Source: Bacteroides_E sp964528875 (lineage in GTDB: Bacteria > Bacteroidota > Bacteroidia > Bacteroidales > Bacteroidaceae). Taken from it: a DNA stretch of 64,000 bases. Shown piece by piece: positions 1-9,843 of the stretch (positions are counted from its first letter, which is position 1; every line of letters starts with the position of its first letter). A program made the translations under genes and the position numbers. The notes under the pieces are model-generated. The model did not search any database and was not told where the DNA came from. It saw only the letters and a program-made list of their open reading frames with translations. The stretch lies in assembly GCA_964528875.1 (NCBI GenBank), contig CAZGUI010000002.1, positions 30,524 through 94,523 on the forward strand, given 5' to 3'.

Positions 1-11
1 CAAAGCAACAC

Positions 12-86
12 GGTGGCTGTAGTTCAGTTGGTTAGAGCGTCAGATTGTGGTTCTGAATGTCGTGGGTTCGAATCCCATCAGTCACC
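12..86 (+). tRNA. tRNA-His (GTG)
   Basis: A full cloverleaf can be folded. The acceptor arms are 13-19 and 79-85, the anticodon stem is 40-44 with 52-56, the anticodon GTG is at 47-49, and the T arm is 62-66 with 74-78 around a TTCGAAT loop. The G at 12 can pair with the C at 86, which matches the extra G-1:C73 pair that is the identity mark of tRNA-His. The 3' CCA is not encoded. Confidence 0.95.
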
Positions 87-92
87 CACCCG

Positions 93-130
93 AAAAGCTG
101 GAAATCCTTGATTTTCAGCTTTTTTTATTT
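93..130 (+). terminator. Intrinsic terminator after tRNA-His
   Basis: An AAAGCTG arm pairs with CAGCTTT, extended by an A/T stretch with one mismatch, and is followed by a run of T. It lies directly after the tRNA. Confidence 0.75.
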
Positions 131-249
131 TAAACAATATTGTTTCTCCTCCCCTTATTTAACTTAAAAATGATAAAGAACTATTTCACGTGCATAACAT
201 CATGTAAATGTCTCAAAATTAACACACAAGACTTTCCTTAGTGTTCTTG

Positions 250-765
250 TTAATCTACTACATATTTTCGTTCATTTTCAGAACCATCAACTAACTCTTC
301 TATAAATGTTCGTTCTTTTTCTTTATGCACTTCTTCATAATCTTTTGTATAGTGTGCATTGGGAACAACATTCAGGTCGAAAGTAAGCTCTTCTTTTTCT
401 CCCGACTTAAAATTCGCATAAATAGTTATATAGTTTTTTACATAGCCAATATTTTTTCTACTGTCATAAAACACGTGAATATATCCTTTTCCTTTTACTG
501 GAAGAACCTTTAAGTTTGTCTTATTTGATAGTTCACAACCACCTGACACATGGATATCTGTAATAAAAAGAGGCTCATCTCCAGTATTCTCTATGGTATA
601 AACCACCTCTAAAATTTGCCCAAATAGAATGGGCGAATAATGCCTTGTAGGATCTACAACGGTTATAGTTGTCCGTTTGTTTTCTACATTAAAACAAGAA
701 GACAGGCAAAAAAGAAGGCATAGAAAGAACAACATTATGATTCTGTTCAGTTTATTTATTTTCAT
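250..765 (-). CDS. DUF1573-like lipoprotein
   Basis: This is a 171-residue protein with a lipoprotein signal: a hydrophobic helix at about residues 9-22 ends in LSSC, so the mature protein should be anchored at Cys24. Residues 35-135 look like the DUF1573 immunoglobulin-like fold (VVYTIENTGDEPLFITDIHVSGGC), common in Bacteroidota surface or periplasmic lipoproteins of unknown function. The tail is highly charged. It is the last gene of the leftward polysaccharide operon, 7 bp after the DUF4838 gene, so a structural or binding role in the same envelope machinery is inferred. The family call is good; the function is unknown. Confidence 0.75.
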   Translation of the reverse strand: MKINKLNRIIMLFFLCLLFCLSSCFNVENKRTTITVVDPTRHYSPILFGQILEVVYTIENTGDEPLFITDIHVSGGCELSNKTNLKVLPVKGKGYIHVFYDSRKNIGYVKNYITIYANFKSGEKEELTFDLNVVPNAHYTKDYEEVHKEKERTFIEELVDGSENERKYVVD

Positions 766-772
766 AGATTCC

Positions 773-2884
773 TTAATTTATAATTAGTTCGTCAAAAGCC
801 ATAGTTACTCTTTTCCCTTTTTGTTTAATCATTTCAATAACCACTTGTTGGCTATCTGATACATCCAAATTCGTTGATAGTTCAACCAGTTTACCAATAG
901 GTGGACTAGCATTTGGGAATAACTCAGTCGATAGTTTTCCATCTTTATAAATCAGTATTTTTTCTGGAGGAAGAATATTGTGCTGCTTGTCATTTAAAAA
1001 GCGGAAAAATATTTTCTTCCCTTTCTGTATCTCTTTATTGGTGGATATTTGAAGTTTAAAAGAATCAGTACTGACAATAAGCCATCCGTAATGATAATTA
1101 TGGATGTAACCCAACAAGCCGTTTTGAATTACTTGAATGTTGCGATACCCATCATCTAATGGAGTCAATGCTCGAAGAGGAGCACCAATCAAAAGATTTT
1201 TTATCGGTTTACTTAGTCTATCCTCTATATCTGCAACAAAGTCATCAAGTAGCCCATTATCCTCCTTATGGGTTTTCATATCCTCAAAACTAACATAACG
1301 TTTCAATCGATCCAAGTAAGTCATCGTCTCAGGAAAGGGAATCAGCTTGTATTCATCAATACTTCCTAAGCCGTACTCACCTCCTCCTTGATATAATGCC
1401 AATTGAAGACGTGTAAAGGAAAGGGCTGTTTGGAGTTTTTTAAGCTTATATTTCTCTTCCTTGGAAGACGATTTCAAAATATAACCTTCCAAACCATCAT
1501 AGAATGAAACAAATTTATCGGGGTTAGCAAAAACAATGCTATTACCAAAATTCCCATACATTTCATACGGTTTATTCATCTTTTGGGCGCGTTGTTCTAA
1601 ATATAAATAATAATCGGCCAAATACGTTCCTGACGTGGGGTAAAAATGGGTCAGGTATTTCCGGCAAAGACTATCAACGGGGGCTTCAACATCCATCATT
1701 AAAGCAGATATAACATACGTTTTCACATCATCAAAAGGGGAATAATCGTATCCACTTCCATTGAGGAACACACCCTCAATTCCGTTTTTTTTATAAAATC
1801 TCAACTGTTTTTGCAATGCATATAAAATAGGCAAAGGAGTCATCCAATCATCAAAATTAGCCGCATAATCCCAAATGTAGACCTTAGAGACTTTCTTTTT
1901 CCATGCATTTTTTAAATCTACAAATCGAGTGGTGGTCTTTGAGGGTTTCAAAGAGACGCCTTTAGGTAGATCAATGGTACTAATAACTACCCCTGTATTA
2001 CTAGGCCACACTTTTTGAGGAGGTGTTTGAGTTGTCATATAGGCTGTCGTAAAAAACAAATGTTCAGGAAAACACTGAGAAATTTTCAACATGAAGTTTG
2101 ATAAGGCTGGCATTGCATTATGAGGAGTATTCCCCACTGCAACACATTTTGGACACATACACACCACCTCATTATCATTGGGCATAATCATAAATCGATA
2201 ACTTTGTTTACTTCCATCCCCATGATTATCCAAGATATAAGACTTCACTTGTAAACATAAATTAATGCTGGAAAAACAAAATTGATTTTTGTTTTCCACA
2301 CCATTTTGTATAGCATAAATTGAATCAAGCAATTCGCCATTAATAATTTTGGAAAGTCCATGTCCCCACAACCCCCAGGCAGTTTCAACCATATCAGTTC
2401 CAATGATAGGTGCATACTCAAACTGCAAATTAGGTGAGAAATACGGCTCCCTATATGAGAAGTCAAAATTCCGACAGGCCGTTTCCATTGAAATTACGGG
2501 GGGTGGCAAATCTTCAGCCGAAAAATCAGTGTCAACTAAAGCCAAATGACTCATAAGTTGATAGATAAGCCAAAGCATAGTTCGCTCTTCTTTAGCTACT
2601 AAATGGATGCTCTCCTCTTCTTTTTCAATACAATAATCGTATTGACTTTCTTTGTTTACCGAAATATGAATCAATGGCAAACCGGCTTTTTGTTTATTCA
2701 ACAGAACAACTTTTTTAGAGGAACGTTTTTCTAGATGATTATGTAAATAAGTACACCATTTCTGACTGATCCTATTTTTATCACAAGTCAATGCATACTG
2801 AACTTTTTTCGACGGTGAGCTTTGAGTACACCCCCAACTCAGTATTATTAAAATAATCACCCCAAAAAGTCGCATTCTATTCAT
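773..2884 (-). CDS. DUF4838 lipoprotein, possible glycan hydrolase
   Basis: This is a 703-residue lipoprotein (signal helix ending in SWGC at residue 19). The centre carries the features I recall for DUF4838: a Cys-rich MPNDNEVVCMCPKC segment near residues 235-250, then VYIWDYAANFDDWMTPLP and GVFLNGSGYDYSPFDD at about 335-390. DUF4838 is thought to have a TIM-barrel fold related to alpha-glucuronidase-like glycosidases. No activity can be assigned from sequence alone. The start abuts the stop of the TPR/barrel gene (1-bp junction), implying translational coupling. By position it resembles the periplasmic glycan-modifying or glycan-cutting parts of other exopolysaccharide systems (PgaB, BcsZ, AlgL), which is inference. 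Confidence 0.75.
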   Translation of the reverse strand: MNRMRLFGVIILIILSWGCTQSSPSKKVQYALTCDKNRISQKWCTYLHNHLEKRSSKKVVLLNKQKAGLPLIHISVNKESQYDYCIEKEEESIHLVAKEERTMLWLIYQLMSHLALVDTDFSAEDLPPPVISMETACRNFDFSYREPYFSPNLQFEYAPIIGTDMVETAWGLWGHGLSKIINGELLDSIYAIQNGVENKNQFCFSSINLCLQVKSYILDNHGDGSKQSYRFMIMPNDNEVVCMCPKCVAVGNTPHNAMPALSNFMLKISQCFPEHLFFTTAYMTTQTPPQKVWPSNTGVVISTIDLPKGVSLKPSKTTTRFVDLKNAWKKKVSKVYIWDYAANFDDWMTPLPILYALQKQLRFYKKNGIEGVFLNGSGYDYSPFDDVKTYVISALMMDVEAPVDSLCRKYLTHFYPTSGTYLADYYLYLEQRAQKMNKPYEMYGNFGNSIVFANPDKFVSFYDGLEGYILKSSSKEEKYKLKKLQTALSFTRLQLALYQGGGEYGLGSIDEYKLIPFPETMTYLDRLKRYVSFEDMKTHKEDNGLLDDFVADIEDRLSKPIKNLLIGAPLRALTPLDDGYRNIQVIQNGLLGYIHNYHYGWLIVSTDSFKLQISTNKEIQKGKKIFFRFLNDKQHNILPPEKILIYKDGKLSTELFPNASPPIGKLVELSTNLDVSDSQQVVIEMIKQKGKRVTMAFDELIIN

Positions 2885-5665
2885 CTAAAAACGGATGTTT
2901 AGTTTTAGCTGAAGACTGTACATGTTTTTGTACAGTTGATCTTCAAATTTATAATTATACCACAATGCAGTGGCATCCACACTACACATTTTACTCAATA
3001 TAAAATGCCCTCCCAGTCCCACCATCACATTCGTTACATCAAATGCATTATAAAGTTGTATATCAATTACTTCAATATCCGGAGCTGATCCCAGCCCTCC
3101 CATTGCCGTGACATAGTTCCGATGGTCACGAACATAGAACCGAGCCTGTCCGGAGACATTATAGTGCCAGTTTTTATCCAGTAACACAGAATTGAACTTT
3201 GCAGTAAAACGTGCAAAATCAAATTCTTTAGAAACTCCCACTTGCTGGTTATACATTCTCATTTTATCTGCTAAACTTCGAAACCCTAAAGTAAGCTCAG
3301 CCTCCCATGTCGGAATAAAAGTGTAATATGCAGCAATATTTGTCGCGAATTTGGGGAATACTTTACTTCCTAATGAAGCATTTACCAAACCATAAAGATT
3401 GCTGTTAAAAATATGGCTCCACTCTACTTGCCCCATCACTCCTTTTCCATTATCTCTCCCCGAATAGAAAAAGCGACCGGCATAACTATTCTTTCTCTCT
3501 ATACGAACATACTCAACTCCTGATACAGAGGTAATGATATCAAGATCTGAAGGCCTATAGAGATGACAAAAAAATGCAACTTCATTTTTCTTCTTGATAA
3601 ACTCCAAATATTTCATATGCCTTTGATAATCTTTCAATTCAACAAGAGAGGGTTGATAGAAGGATTGATAATAGGCTGCAGAATCTAACAAATGTTGTTT
3701 TTCAAACACAATGCCTTTCATATATTTTATATTTGAGTTATCAGCATCGTAAATAAGTGCGCTATTAAGAAGGGCTAGTCCTTCTTCGGTTTCATTTTCT
3801 TTAATTAGTAGCTGAGCTTTCTTAAAGCTCAGGTCACTATATGTTGCTATGGCTTCCTGATGATAAGGATATTGTTCTAAAAGAGGAATTAAAATAGATG
3901 ATGCCAAATCATAATTACCTTCTAAAGTATAGGTTTCCGCTAATTTTAAATGATAAAAAAGATCTTCCGGATTATGTTCTACCCCATGTGCCAAATATTC
4001 TTTTATCTTTCGATTGTTTTTCATCTGATAGGAAACATTATACCCATAGCGTAGAGCTGTTTCACTTTTCGGGTAGACCTCCAGCCAATGGTCTATTAAT
4101 TCTATTGCTTCGTTAAAACGATAGGCCTCAATTAGTGCTTTAGTGTATATAGTAGCTTGTTCATCATACCCTGCCAACCTCCATAATGCATTATTTTCCT
4201 CTCCCATAACTAACTGCAAGCCATATTCATATTCCCGAAGCGCTTCGGAGTAACTTTTCATACTCCCTAGCAAATCAGACTTTTTAAATCGCAAATCGGC
4301 TTCAGTGGGATCTAACTCTATCAGTCGGTCAATAACAAGCATAGCTTTATCCAGATTATTTAGCTCTATTAAACAACTATATTGGGAGACCAAAGACAAC
4401 TTTAATAACTCCCTATCACCGTGTTCTTCTATAAATTCAAGAAAAGGCAATGCCTTTTCAAACATTTGATCAGCCATCAAATCTTTTGCTTCCTTGTAAT
4501 AAAACACACAAGTCTGATACTTTACATCCTCATCATCCGGATAAAGCTCATTAATCCGGTAGGTAAGCTGCTTTACTTTCGAATGGTTCCCCATTCGCTC
4601 ATACAAATACAGTTCTTTCAGTAATAAGTCTTTCGTATCTCCTCTTGAGCTTCTAGCTAATTGAATAGCTTCAATAGCATCGTCAAAAAGGCCTCTGGAA
4701 ATCGCAGTAGTATAGACTTTATTGAAATGGGCTTGATCATTGGGATTTCTGGAAAATAGCATCTGATAATTGTAATAATGATCCGATTTTTCAGAATAAC
4801 GGGCTGCTTCTTCCAAGTAATAATGGTATTCCTGTTGAAGAAGAGCAGGATTTCTGGATTTCGCAATCAACTCTTTCAACGAAGATAGAATCTCTTGAAA
4901 CCTATTTAAATGAGCTAGAATGGAGTTTCTTTTTTTAATCACAGTTATATTATCCGGCATATCATAAACCGCTTTTTCGGCATACGTCAAGGCATTCTCA
5001 TAATCTCCTGTTTGTAAATATCGATTTATCAAACCCATATAAACATCCTCGTTCTTAGGGTCTTCGGCTACTATATATAAGGCTAAATCTGCAACTTCAT
5101 CAAGCGGAGCAGTATTTTTCTTACTTCTAAACTCGTCATACAAATAGTCCAGGAGATTATTCTTCAACACATCATCTTCCGGATAAATATGATGAATACG
5201 TTTTAGCAAACGATTAGACTCAACGATATTACCTTGTAGACGAAAAGCCTCTGCTTTCTTCAGCCATAACGTCTTGTCGTATGGCATAGACTCAAGGATT
5301 TCATTGATATATGCTATTGCACTTGAATAACGTTCTGTGGCCATTTCCACAGTAACTAAAGCCTGCTTAGCACTCAGATTCTTATGATTGTACTCAATGG
5401 ACTTTTTAAGTTCGTAACGAGCTTTTTCGAAATCATTCTTTTCTATATAGTACCTGCCATTCAACTCTTTTAAGTCCGAATCTTTCGGATATTTATAAAG
5501 ACCTGCATCAACTGTTTTCTTCCCTTCTTCCCATTTATTTTCACGGAACAGTTGTTTTGCTGCTTCAATATACTCATCTCTATTATCCGGATTAATCTCA
5601 AATTGAGCAAAAGCAGGTATTGCCAAAAAGAGTAAATAAAGATTTAGTATGAATAGTCTGTACAT
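2885..5665 (-). CDS. TPR protein with C-terminal YaiO-type outer-membrane barrel
   Basis: This 926-residue protein has a cleavable signal peptide (cut near AFA-QF, residue 21), then many TPR-like helical repeats from about 30 to 690, then about 210 residues rich in alternating aromatic beta strands that end in LQLKLNIRF, with the terminal Phe typical of outer-membrane barrels. The barrel part resembles the YaiO family. A TPR superhelix fused to a barrel is the architecture of polysaccharide export proteins such as PgaA and BcsC. It sits 12 bp after the GT2 synthase gene, so it is the probable exporter of the polymer made there. The architecture is visible in the sequence; the export role is inferred. 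Confidence 0.75.
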   Translation of the reverse strand: MYRLFILNLYLLFLAIPAFAQFEINPDNRDEYIEAAKQLFRENKWEEGKKTVDAGLYKYPKDSDLKELNGRYYIEKNDFEKARYELKKSIEYNHKNLSAKQALVTVEMATERYSSAIAYINEILESMPYDKTLWLKKAEAFRLQGNIVESNRLLKRIHHIYPEDDVLKNNLLDYLYDEFRSKKNTAPLDEVADLALYIVAEDPKNEDVYMGLINRYLQTGDYENALTYAEKAVYDMPDNITVIKKRNSILAHLNRFQEILSSLKELIAKSRNPALLQQEYHYYLEEAARYSEKSDHYYNYQMLFSRNPNDQAHFNKVYTTAISRGLFDDAIEAIQLARSSRGDTKDLLLKELYLYERMGNHSKVKQLTYRINELYPDDEDVKYQTCVFYYKEAKDLMADQMFEKALPFLEFIEEHGDRELLKLSLVSQYSCLIELNNLDKAMLVIDRLIELDPTEADLRFKKSDLLGSMKSYSEALREYEYGLQLVMGEENNALWRLAGYDEQATIYTKALIEAYRFNEAIELIDHWLEVYPKSETALRYGYNVSYQMKNNRKIKEYLAHGVEHNPEDLFYHLKLAETYTLEGNYDLASSILIPLLEQYPYHQEAIATYSDLSFKKAQLLIKENETEEGLALLNSALIYDADNSNIKYMKGIVFEKQHLLDSAAYYQSFYQPSLVELKDYQRHMKYLEFIKKKNEVAFFCHLYRPSDLDIITSVSGVEYVRIERKNSYAGRFFYSGRDNGKGVMGQVEWSHIFNSNLYGLVNASLGSKVFPKFATNIAAYYTFIPTWEAELTLGFRSLADKMRMYNQQVGVSKEFDFARFTAKFNSVLLDKNWHYNVSGQARFYVRDHRNYVTAMGGLGSAPDIEVIDIQLYNAFDVTNVMVGLGGHFILSKMCSVDATALWYNYKFEDQLYKNMYSLQLKLNIRF

Positions 5666-5677
5666 AATGTCTGATAA

Positions 5678-7108
5678 TTAAATTTCTTCGTTTTGTTTAA
5701 CTTGCACCCCTTGACGCTTCATCTCACCCCACTCAAAATTTTGTTTGAATAAGAAATCAACATATCCTTTTACATTAAAAAAGATGATGAAAGGATGATA
5801 GATGAGTAATTCCACTAATGAGCACAAAAATAGCACAACATACTCCCTGTATTTTTTATAAAGTTTGTTTATTACCATATCGTATATTACTGTTATTGCC
5901 GATACCATTATGAAAAAGAGAGAAACAAATAAAAGAAGGACATATGCTGTTTCAAAATTTACTTTATTAGTAAATAAAAAATAAATAGTCATTGCTATAC
6001 CCGAGAATTCAACCAATGGAGCTAACAATTCAAAAACGAACAAATACGGTAACATTACTAAACCTTCTTTCCCATAATGGCGATTGAATAATAATTTTCG
6101 ATGCACTATAAAGAACTGCAATAATCCCCGTCCCCATCGTGTTCTTTGCTTGTTTAACACAAAAAGATTAGGAGGTCCTTCTGTCCAACACCCTGTTACA
6201 GGTACGTGAGGAATTTTATAAGGCTTATTGAAGTTTTTCATATAAGTAATCATACGTATCAGCATATCCATATCTTCAGCATGCGATAATGAGTCGTAGC
6301 CACCGGCTGCAATAACTACCGATTTATCAAATAACCCAATACCACCTGATACATTTGGCATAAGTCCCATGGCCGACCACCCCATTTTACTCACCAAATA
6401 GGATCTGAGGTATTCTAATTCTTGGAATCGGGGAATAATCCCCCTGGGTGGTCTGACTCGGGTAATGACACCATCCTCATTGACTTCACAACTATTCACC
6501 ATACGCATGGTTATACCCACGGCAATAACCTGTACAGAAGAATTAAGTACAGGTTCAATCATTTTTAATAATGCATTTCGAGATAAAATGCAATCCACAT
6601 CTGTACAAACAAAATAATCATGCTTTGCCACATTAACTCCGGCATTACTCGCATCAGCTTTGGTTCCTCCATTCACTTTATTCACGACCGTTAAACTGTT
6701 GTACTGAGGATTTGTGGATTTATAAAGTCCTTTAAATGGCTTGCATTGCACCTTTTCTATATATACATAAGGAGTTTCGATTAACTGAAACTCATCAATA
6801 AGAAGATCTAAGGTTTTATCTGTGCTACCATCATTCACAATTACAACCTCAAAATTAGGGTAGTCTATTGTTAAAAGAGAGCGGACATTTGTAATTATTG
6901 TCTTCTCTTCATTATAAGCTGGTGCCACGATAGAAATACCTGGAGCATAAGGTGATTTTTTTAATATTTCATCTTCTTTCTTAGTGTACTGCCATTTGTA
7001 TTTCCAAGCTTTAATCATACTCAATAAAAGAAGCACAGAGATGACTACAATAAAAGCTATACCATAAAAGAAGACTAGATATTGATAGAAATAAATTAGA
7101 GTTTTCAT
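5678..7108 (-). CDS. Membrane glycosyltransferase family 2, polysaccharide synthase type
   Basis: This is a 476-residue processive GT2 enzyme. An N-terminal membrane helix (about 10-32) is followed by a cytosolic catalytic domain with DGSTDKT at 93-99, DVD at 170-172, ED at 278-279 and QRTRW at 321-325. These are the D, DxD, ED and QxxRW signatures of cellulose, hyaluronan and poly-GlcNAc synthases. Three or more helices follow after residue 345. It should polymerise a nucleotide-sugar donor and thread the chain through the inner membrane. The donor sugar cannot be read from sequence. It lies 10 bp after the HEAT-repeat gene and 12 bp before the TPR/barrel gene in one operon. Confidence 0.88.
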   Translation of the reverse strand: MKTLIYFYQYLVFFYGIAFIVVISVLLLLSMIKAWKYKWQYTKKEDEILKKSPYAPGISIVAPAYNEEKTIITNVRSLLTIDYPNFEVVIVNDGSTDKTLDLLIDEFQLIETPYVYIEKVQCKPFKGLYKSTNPQYNSLTVVNKVNGGTKADASNAGVNVAKHDYFVCTDVDCILSRNALLKMIEPVLNSSVQVIAVGITMRMVNSCEVNEDGVITRVRPPRGIIPRFQELEYLRSYLVSKMGWSAMGLMPNVSGGIGLFDKSVVIAAGGYDSLSHAEDMDMLIRMITYMKNFNKPYKIPHVPVTGCWTEGPPNLFVLNKQRTRWGRGLLQFFIVHRKLLFNRHYGKEGLVMLPYLFVFELLAPLVEFSGIAMTIYFLFTNKVNFETAYVLLLFVSLFFIMVSAITVIYDMVINKLYKKYREYVVLFLCSLVELLIYHPFIIFFNVKGYVDFLFKQNFEWGEMKRQGVQVKQNEEI

Positions 7109-7118
7109 ATTACTCTTT

Positions 7119-8273
7119 CTAATTAATGGATAAAAGTGGATTACTCACATGTTCAAAAAGTAAGAGAGACTCCTCTTCTTTTTCATACTTTCTTTGTAAC
7201 GCATCAAAATACTCTCTCCCTTCTCTACCGTAATTAAAAATTGAGGACAACACTAATATTTTTCTCTCATTATCAACTGCATGTTTAAATGCTTCAATTA
7301 AGAAGGGAAGAGCTCGTTTGGTATTCAGTTTACTTACGGCATCAATTATAGCTTTTTGCACATGTTGATGTTGCATAGGATAAAGTTTTATTAATTCAGG
7401 TTCAATCTCTTTATACTGCATTCTACTTAATGCACTAATACAATGGTTTAGAAGTAAAGAGTCTGTTTTAGAATCTTTAATCAATTGAGTCAAAGTGGGA
7501 ATATTATCTTTCTGATTAAAAAAAGCTATTTCATCAACTAAAAAGCACTGAAATTTCAAATCCTCAGAACGTAAGATTAAACTCGCTAAATTTGGTAAAC
7601 TTCTTTTATTCGACTGCCTTTCTAAAATGTGATGAAGTTCTATTTTATCCCAATCATTTAAGTTTTCATCAAATCCTTCTTCTAAAAACTTGTATGGATT
7701 ACTGTGTGTAAAATTGAGAAAACTTGAGCGAGATCTTTTTCTCAAAAAAACATTTCGATTATAAGTTAAATCCGTAAGTACAGCCCCCGACACTCTTATA
7801 TTTAAGTTATCAAGCCTTAAAAGAGAGTTGCGTTTCTGCATAGCACTACCATGTTTAAGCTTCTTTTCCCAAAACTGACGGATTCGCAAGAAATCCAATA
7901 GTGTCATATTGTTCTCATAATTGACATATATATTTTCATTTTCCTTACATATTGAAGAAATCAATTTGGAAAATCGCTGCATGGTCACAGCACTCATTTT
8001 TTTCAATTTCTGAGGTAATAATTCATCGTAATCTTCCGGAAGTAGCATTTTTCTAGAAGTCAGAATCATTTCAAGCGTACTTTTGTATTTTCTTTCTATC
8101 TCTTCATCAATATTTTTAATTCGACTTTCTCTTCTTATACGCCTAATATATACATATGCACATATAAGGTATAAGGGAACAAAAACACTCAAAGAAACAA
8201 TTGATACTCTTATAATAAAGGGCATTCCCAAAAAAGAGTAATAGATATAGTATAAATAATATTCTATTCCCAT
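7119..8273 (-). CDS. HEAT-repeat protein with N-terminal membrane helix
   Basis: This 384-residue protein has one strong hydrophobic segment (about residues 17-43) followed by a basic stretch (RRIRRESR), so the large C-terminal part probably lies in the cytosol. Residues about 215-365 are paired helices of the HEAT type (for example QKAIIDAVSKLNTKRALPFL and the preceding repeats). No catalytic motif is seen. It is the first gene of the leftward operon and lies directly before the GT2 synthase, so a scaffold or regulator of the synthase, like other small partner subunits (PgaD, Alg44), is plausible but inferred. Confidence 0.65.
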   Translation of the reverse strand: MGIEYYLYYIYYSFLGMPFIIRVSIVSLSVFVPLYLICAYVYIRRIRRESRIKNIDEEIERKYKSTLEMILTSRKMLLPEDYDELLPQKLKKMSAVTMQRFSKLISSICKENENIYVNYENNMTLLDFLRIRQFWEKKLKHGSAMQKRNSLLRLDNLNIRVSGAVLTDLTYNRNVFLRKRSRSSFLNFTHSNPYKFLEEGFDENLNDWDKIELHHILERQSNKRSLPNLASLILRSEDLKFQCFLVDEIAFFNQKDNIPTLTQLIKDSKTDSLLLNHCISALSRMQYKEIEPELIKLYPMQHQHVQKAIIDAVSKLNTKRALPFLIEAFKHAVDNERKILVLSSIFNYGREGREYFDALQRKYEKEEESLLLFEHVSNPLLSIN

Positions 8274-8627
8274 GTTTATTGTATTATTTTTTTTATAAAT
8301 CGTATATAATTTGCTCGCGAATGAATTTATTCATAAAGAACCTACTATGATTAGAAAAGTACCACCCATATTTAACTTGGCTATTTACTTCTACACAGTT
8401 ATTGAAGAGGTTCTTTTTACAAGTTGTAATAAAGAAAACAAGACTTTTACTAATATCTTTTTTCCTTTAGACAAACAGTTATCAGTATGAAATCATTTAA
8501 AATATTTCATAACACTAATTTATAGAAACTCCCACACATGCAGAGTTTCAATCTTACAAATTAAAAAGTCAAACTTACAAAAGTTAAAATTAAGATTGCT
8601 TTTCATCACTTTTAATTACAGTTTGTG
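8274..8627. other. Intergenic region with one AAATCGTA box and an inverted repeat
   Basis: No gene is seen. An AAATCGTA box at 8297-8304, 23 bp upstream of the HEAT-repeat gene start, matches the box array at 9844-9954. A small palindrome ATGAAT-TT-ATTCAT lies just beyond it. AAAGAACCT (8335-8343) and AGGTTCTTT (8408-8416) form a widely spaced inverted repeat. I could not find a clear TAnnTTTG promoter on the minus strand. Confidence 0.4.
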
Positions 8628-9722
8628 TTAATTCCCTTCTTTATTGCGATATTTTGCCGGAGTAGTTCCTACATGTTTTTCAAACGCACGGCGGAAAGTT
8701 GAAAGCGAGTTAAACCCAGATTGCTCACTAACATTGGCTAGTTGACTCTCCGGATCGGACAATAACAGTTGACAGGCATATCGAATACGAAATCCATTAA
8801 TATAATCGTAAAAAGTAGTATTAAGTCTATTGTTTAAGTACTCTGAAAGATAGGTTCTGTTAGTTCCTAGAGCAGTAGCTAATTCTTGCAAGGTCAACGA
8901 ATGGTTTAACCAGGGATGATATTCATCAATATAGATTTGTAACTTTTGACCTAAAAGATCAATAGTCGTCTCAAGGGGGACATCATTATCAATTTCAGAT
9001 TTAGTAAGTTCTTCAGTTTTGGGATATTTTCTTTCAAACAACTCGTCTGCACTAACTACAGTAATATGTTTTACCGAATAATGGTATATAAAAATCCACA
9101 TAGAGATAACAAATAGATAATAAATAGGATAAATCCATTCATTTCCAAACCCAGCAACAAATGCCCATAGAATGTACCACAAAGAAAAAACATAAGTTAT
9201 AACACGCACCCAACCTACTGTTTTATTGTCTATATTCGAAAATCGCTTCTTCAGGAAACGGTCATAATATCCAGCAATAAATACATTAAAAATGAATATT
9301 ACCACAGCTACCAATAACGTATAAATCAGAGACAGTATAAAAACAAGTTTACTCTGCGTAAAAACATGAATAAGAGCAAAAAGCATAATAGGAAAGAGTA
9401 ACAATAGTACTCTTCGCCAATTGATAAGATCGGGAATTATCACTTTGAGAAGATATGATCCAACTAGAGGCACAAGCAGAAGATCAGTTAACACCTTAAA
9501 ATCTCCATACAAGTAACTCTGTTCCAAAGAATCAAACATCCGACCAAAAGCACCAAGAAGAAATACTAGCATAATAATAAGCATCCAAAAAAGATGGTTT
9601 AAAATCGCATTTTTTTTCCGCTTCGGATGAAGGCTCACACACATCACGACAAAAAGCATCAATTGTGCACCACGCATTAAATTAAGAATGTTTTCCGAAA
9701 GAAAGTCTAACGACTGATCCAT
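8628..9722 (-). CDS. AraC-family regulator with N-terminal membrane domain
   Basis: This 364-residue protein has about seven hydrophobic helices in residues 15-225 and a complete AraC/XylS DNA-binding domain at about 265-360. The first helix-turn-helix (LTLQELATALGTNRTYLSEYLN) and the second (VSEQSGFNSLSTFRRAFEKHVGTTPAKYR) are both intact. Such membrane-bound AraC proteins are thought to sense an envelope or membrane signal and act on nearby promoters. It lies upstream of and in the same direction as the polysaccharide operon, and is divergent from four related but shorter regulators, so local regulation is likely. The signal is unknown. Confidence 0.85.
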   Translation of the reverse strand: MDQSLDFLSENILNLMRGAQLMLFVVMCVSLHPKRKKNAILNHLFWMLIIMLVFLLGAFGRMFDSLEQSYLYGDFKVLTDLLLVPLVGSYLLKVIIPDLINWRRVLLLLFPIMLFALIHVFTQSKLVFILSLIYTLLVAVVIFIFNVFIAGYYDRFLKKRFSNIDNKTVGWVRVITYVFSLWYILWAFVAGFGNEWIYPIYYLFVISMWIFIYHYSVKHITVVSADELFERKYPKTEELTKSEIDNDVPLETTIDLLGQKLQIYIDEYHPWLNHSLTLQELATALGTNRTYLSEYLNNRLNTTFYDYINGFRIRYACQLLLSDPESQLANVSEQSGFNSLSTFRRAFEKHVGTTPAKYRNKEGN

Positions 9723-9843
9723 AGATTACCTCTCCTATTATTTACTTATAATCTTATTATATTCTTTTTTCTACCTTAGATAATAAGTAAAACTACAAAC
9801 AATCACTTAAAGACATCTGACATATTCGCAAAACATAAGGGCA

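Noticed and set aside
2245..2549. Short open frames on both strands inside the DUF4838 gene
   Set aside because: The DUF4838 frame is continuous and carries family motifs; the short frames show none.
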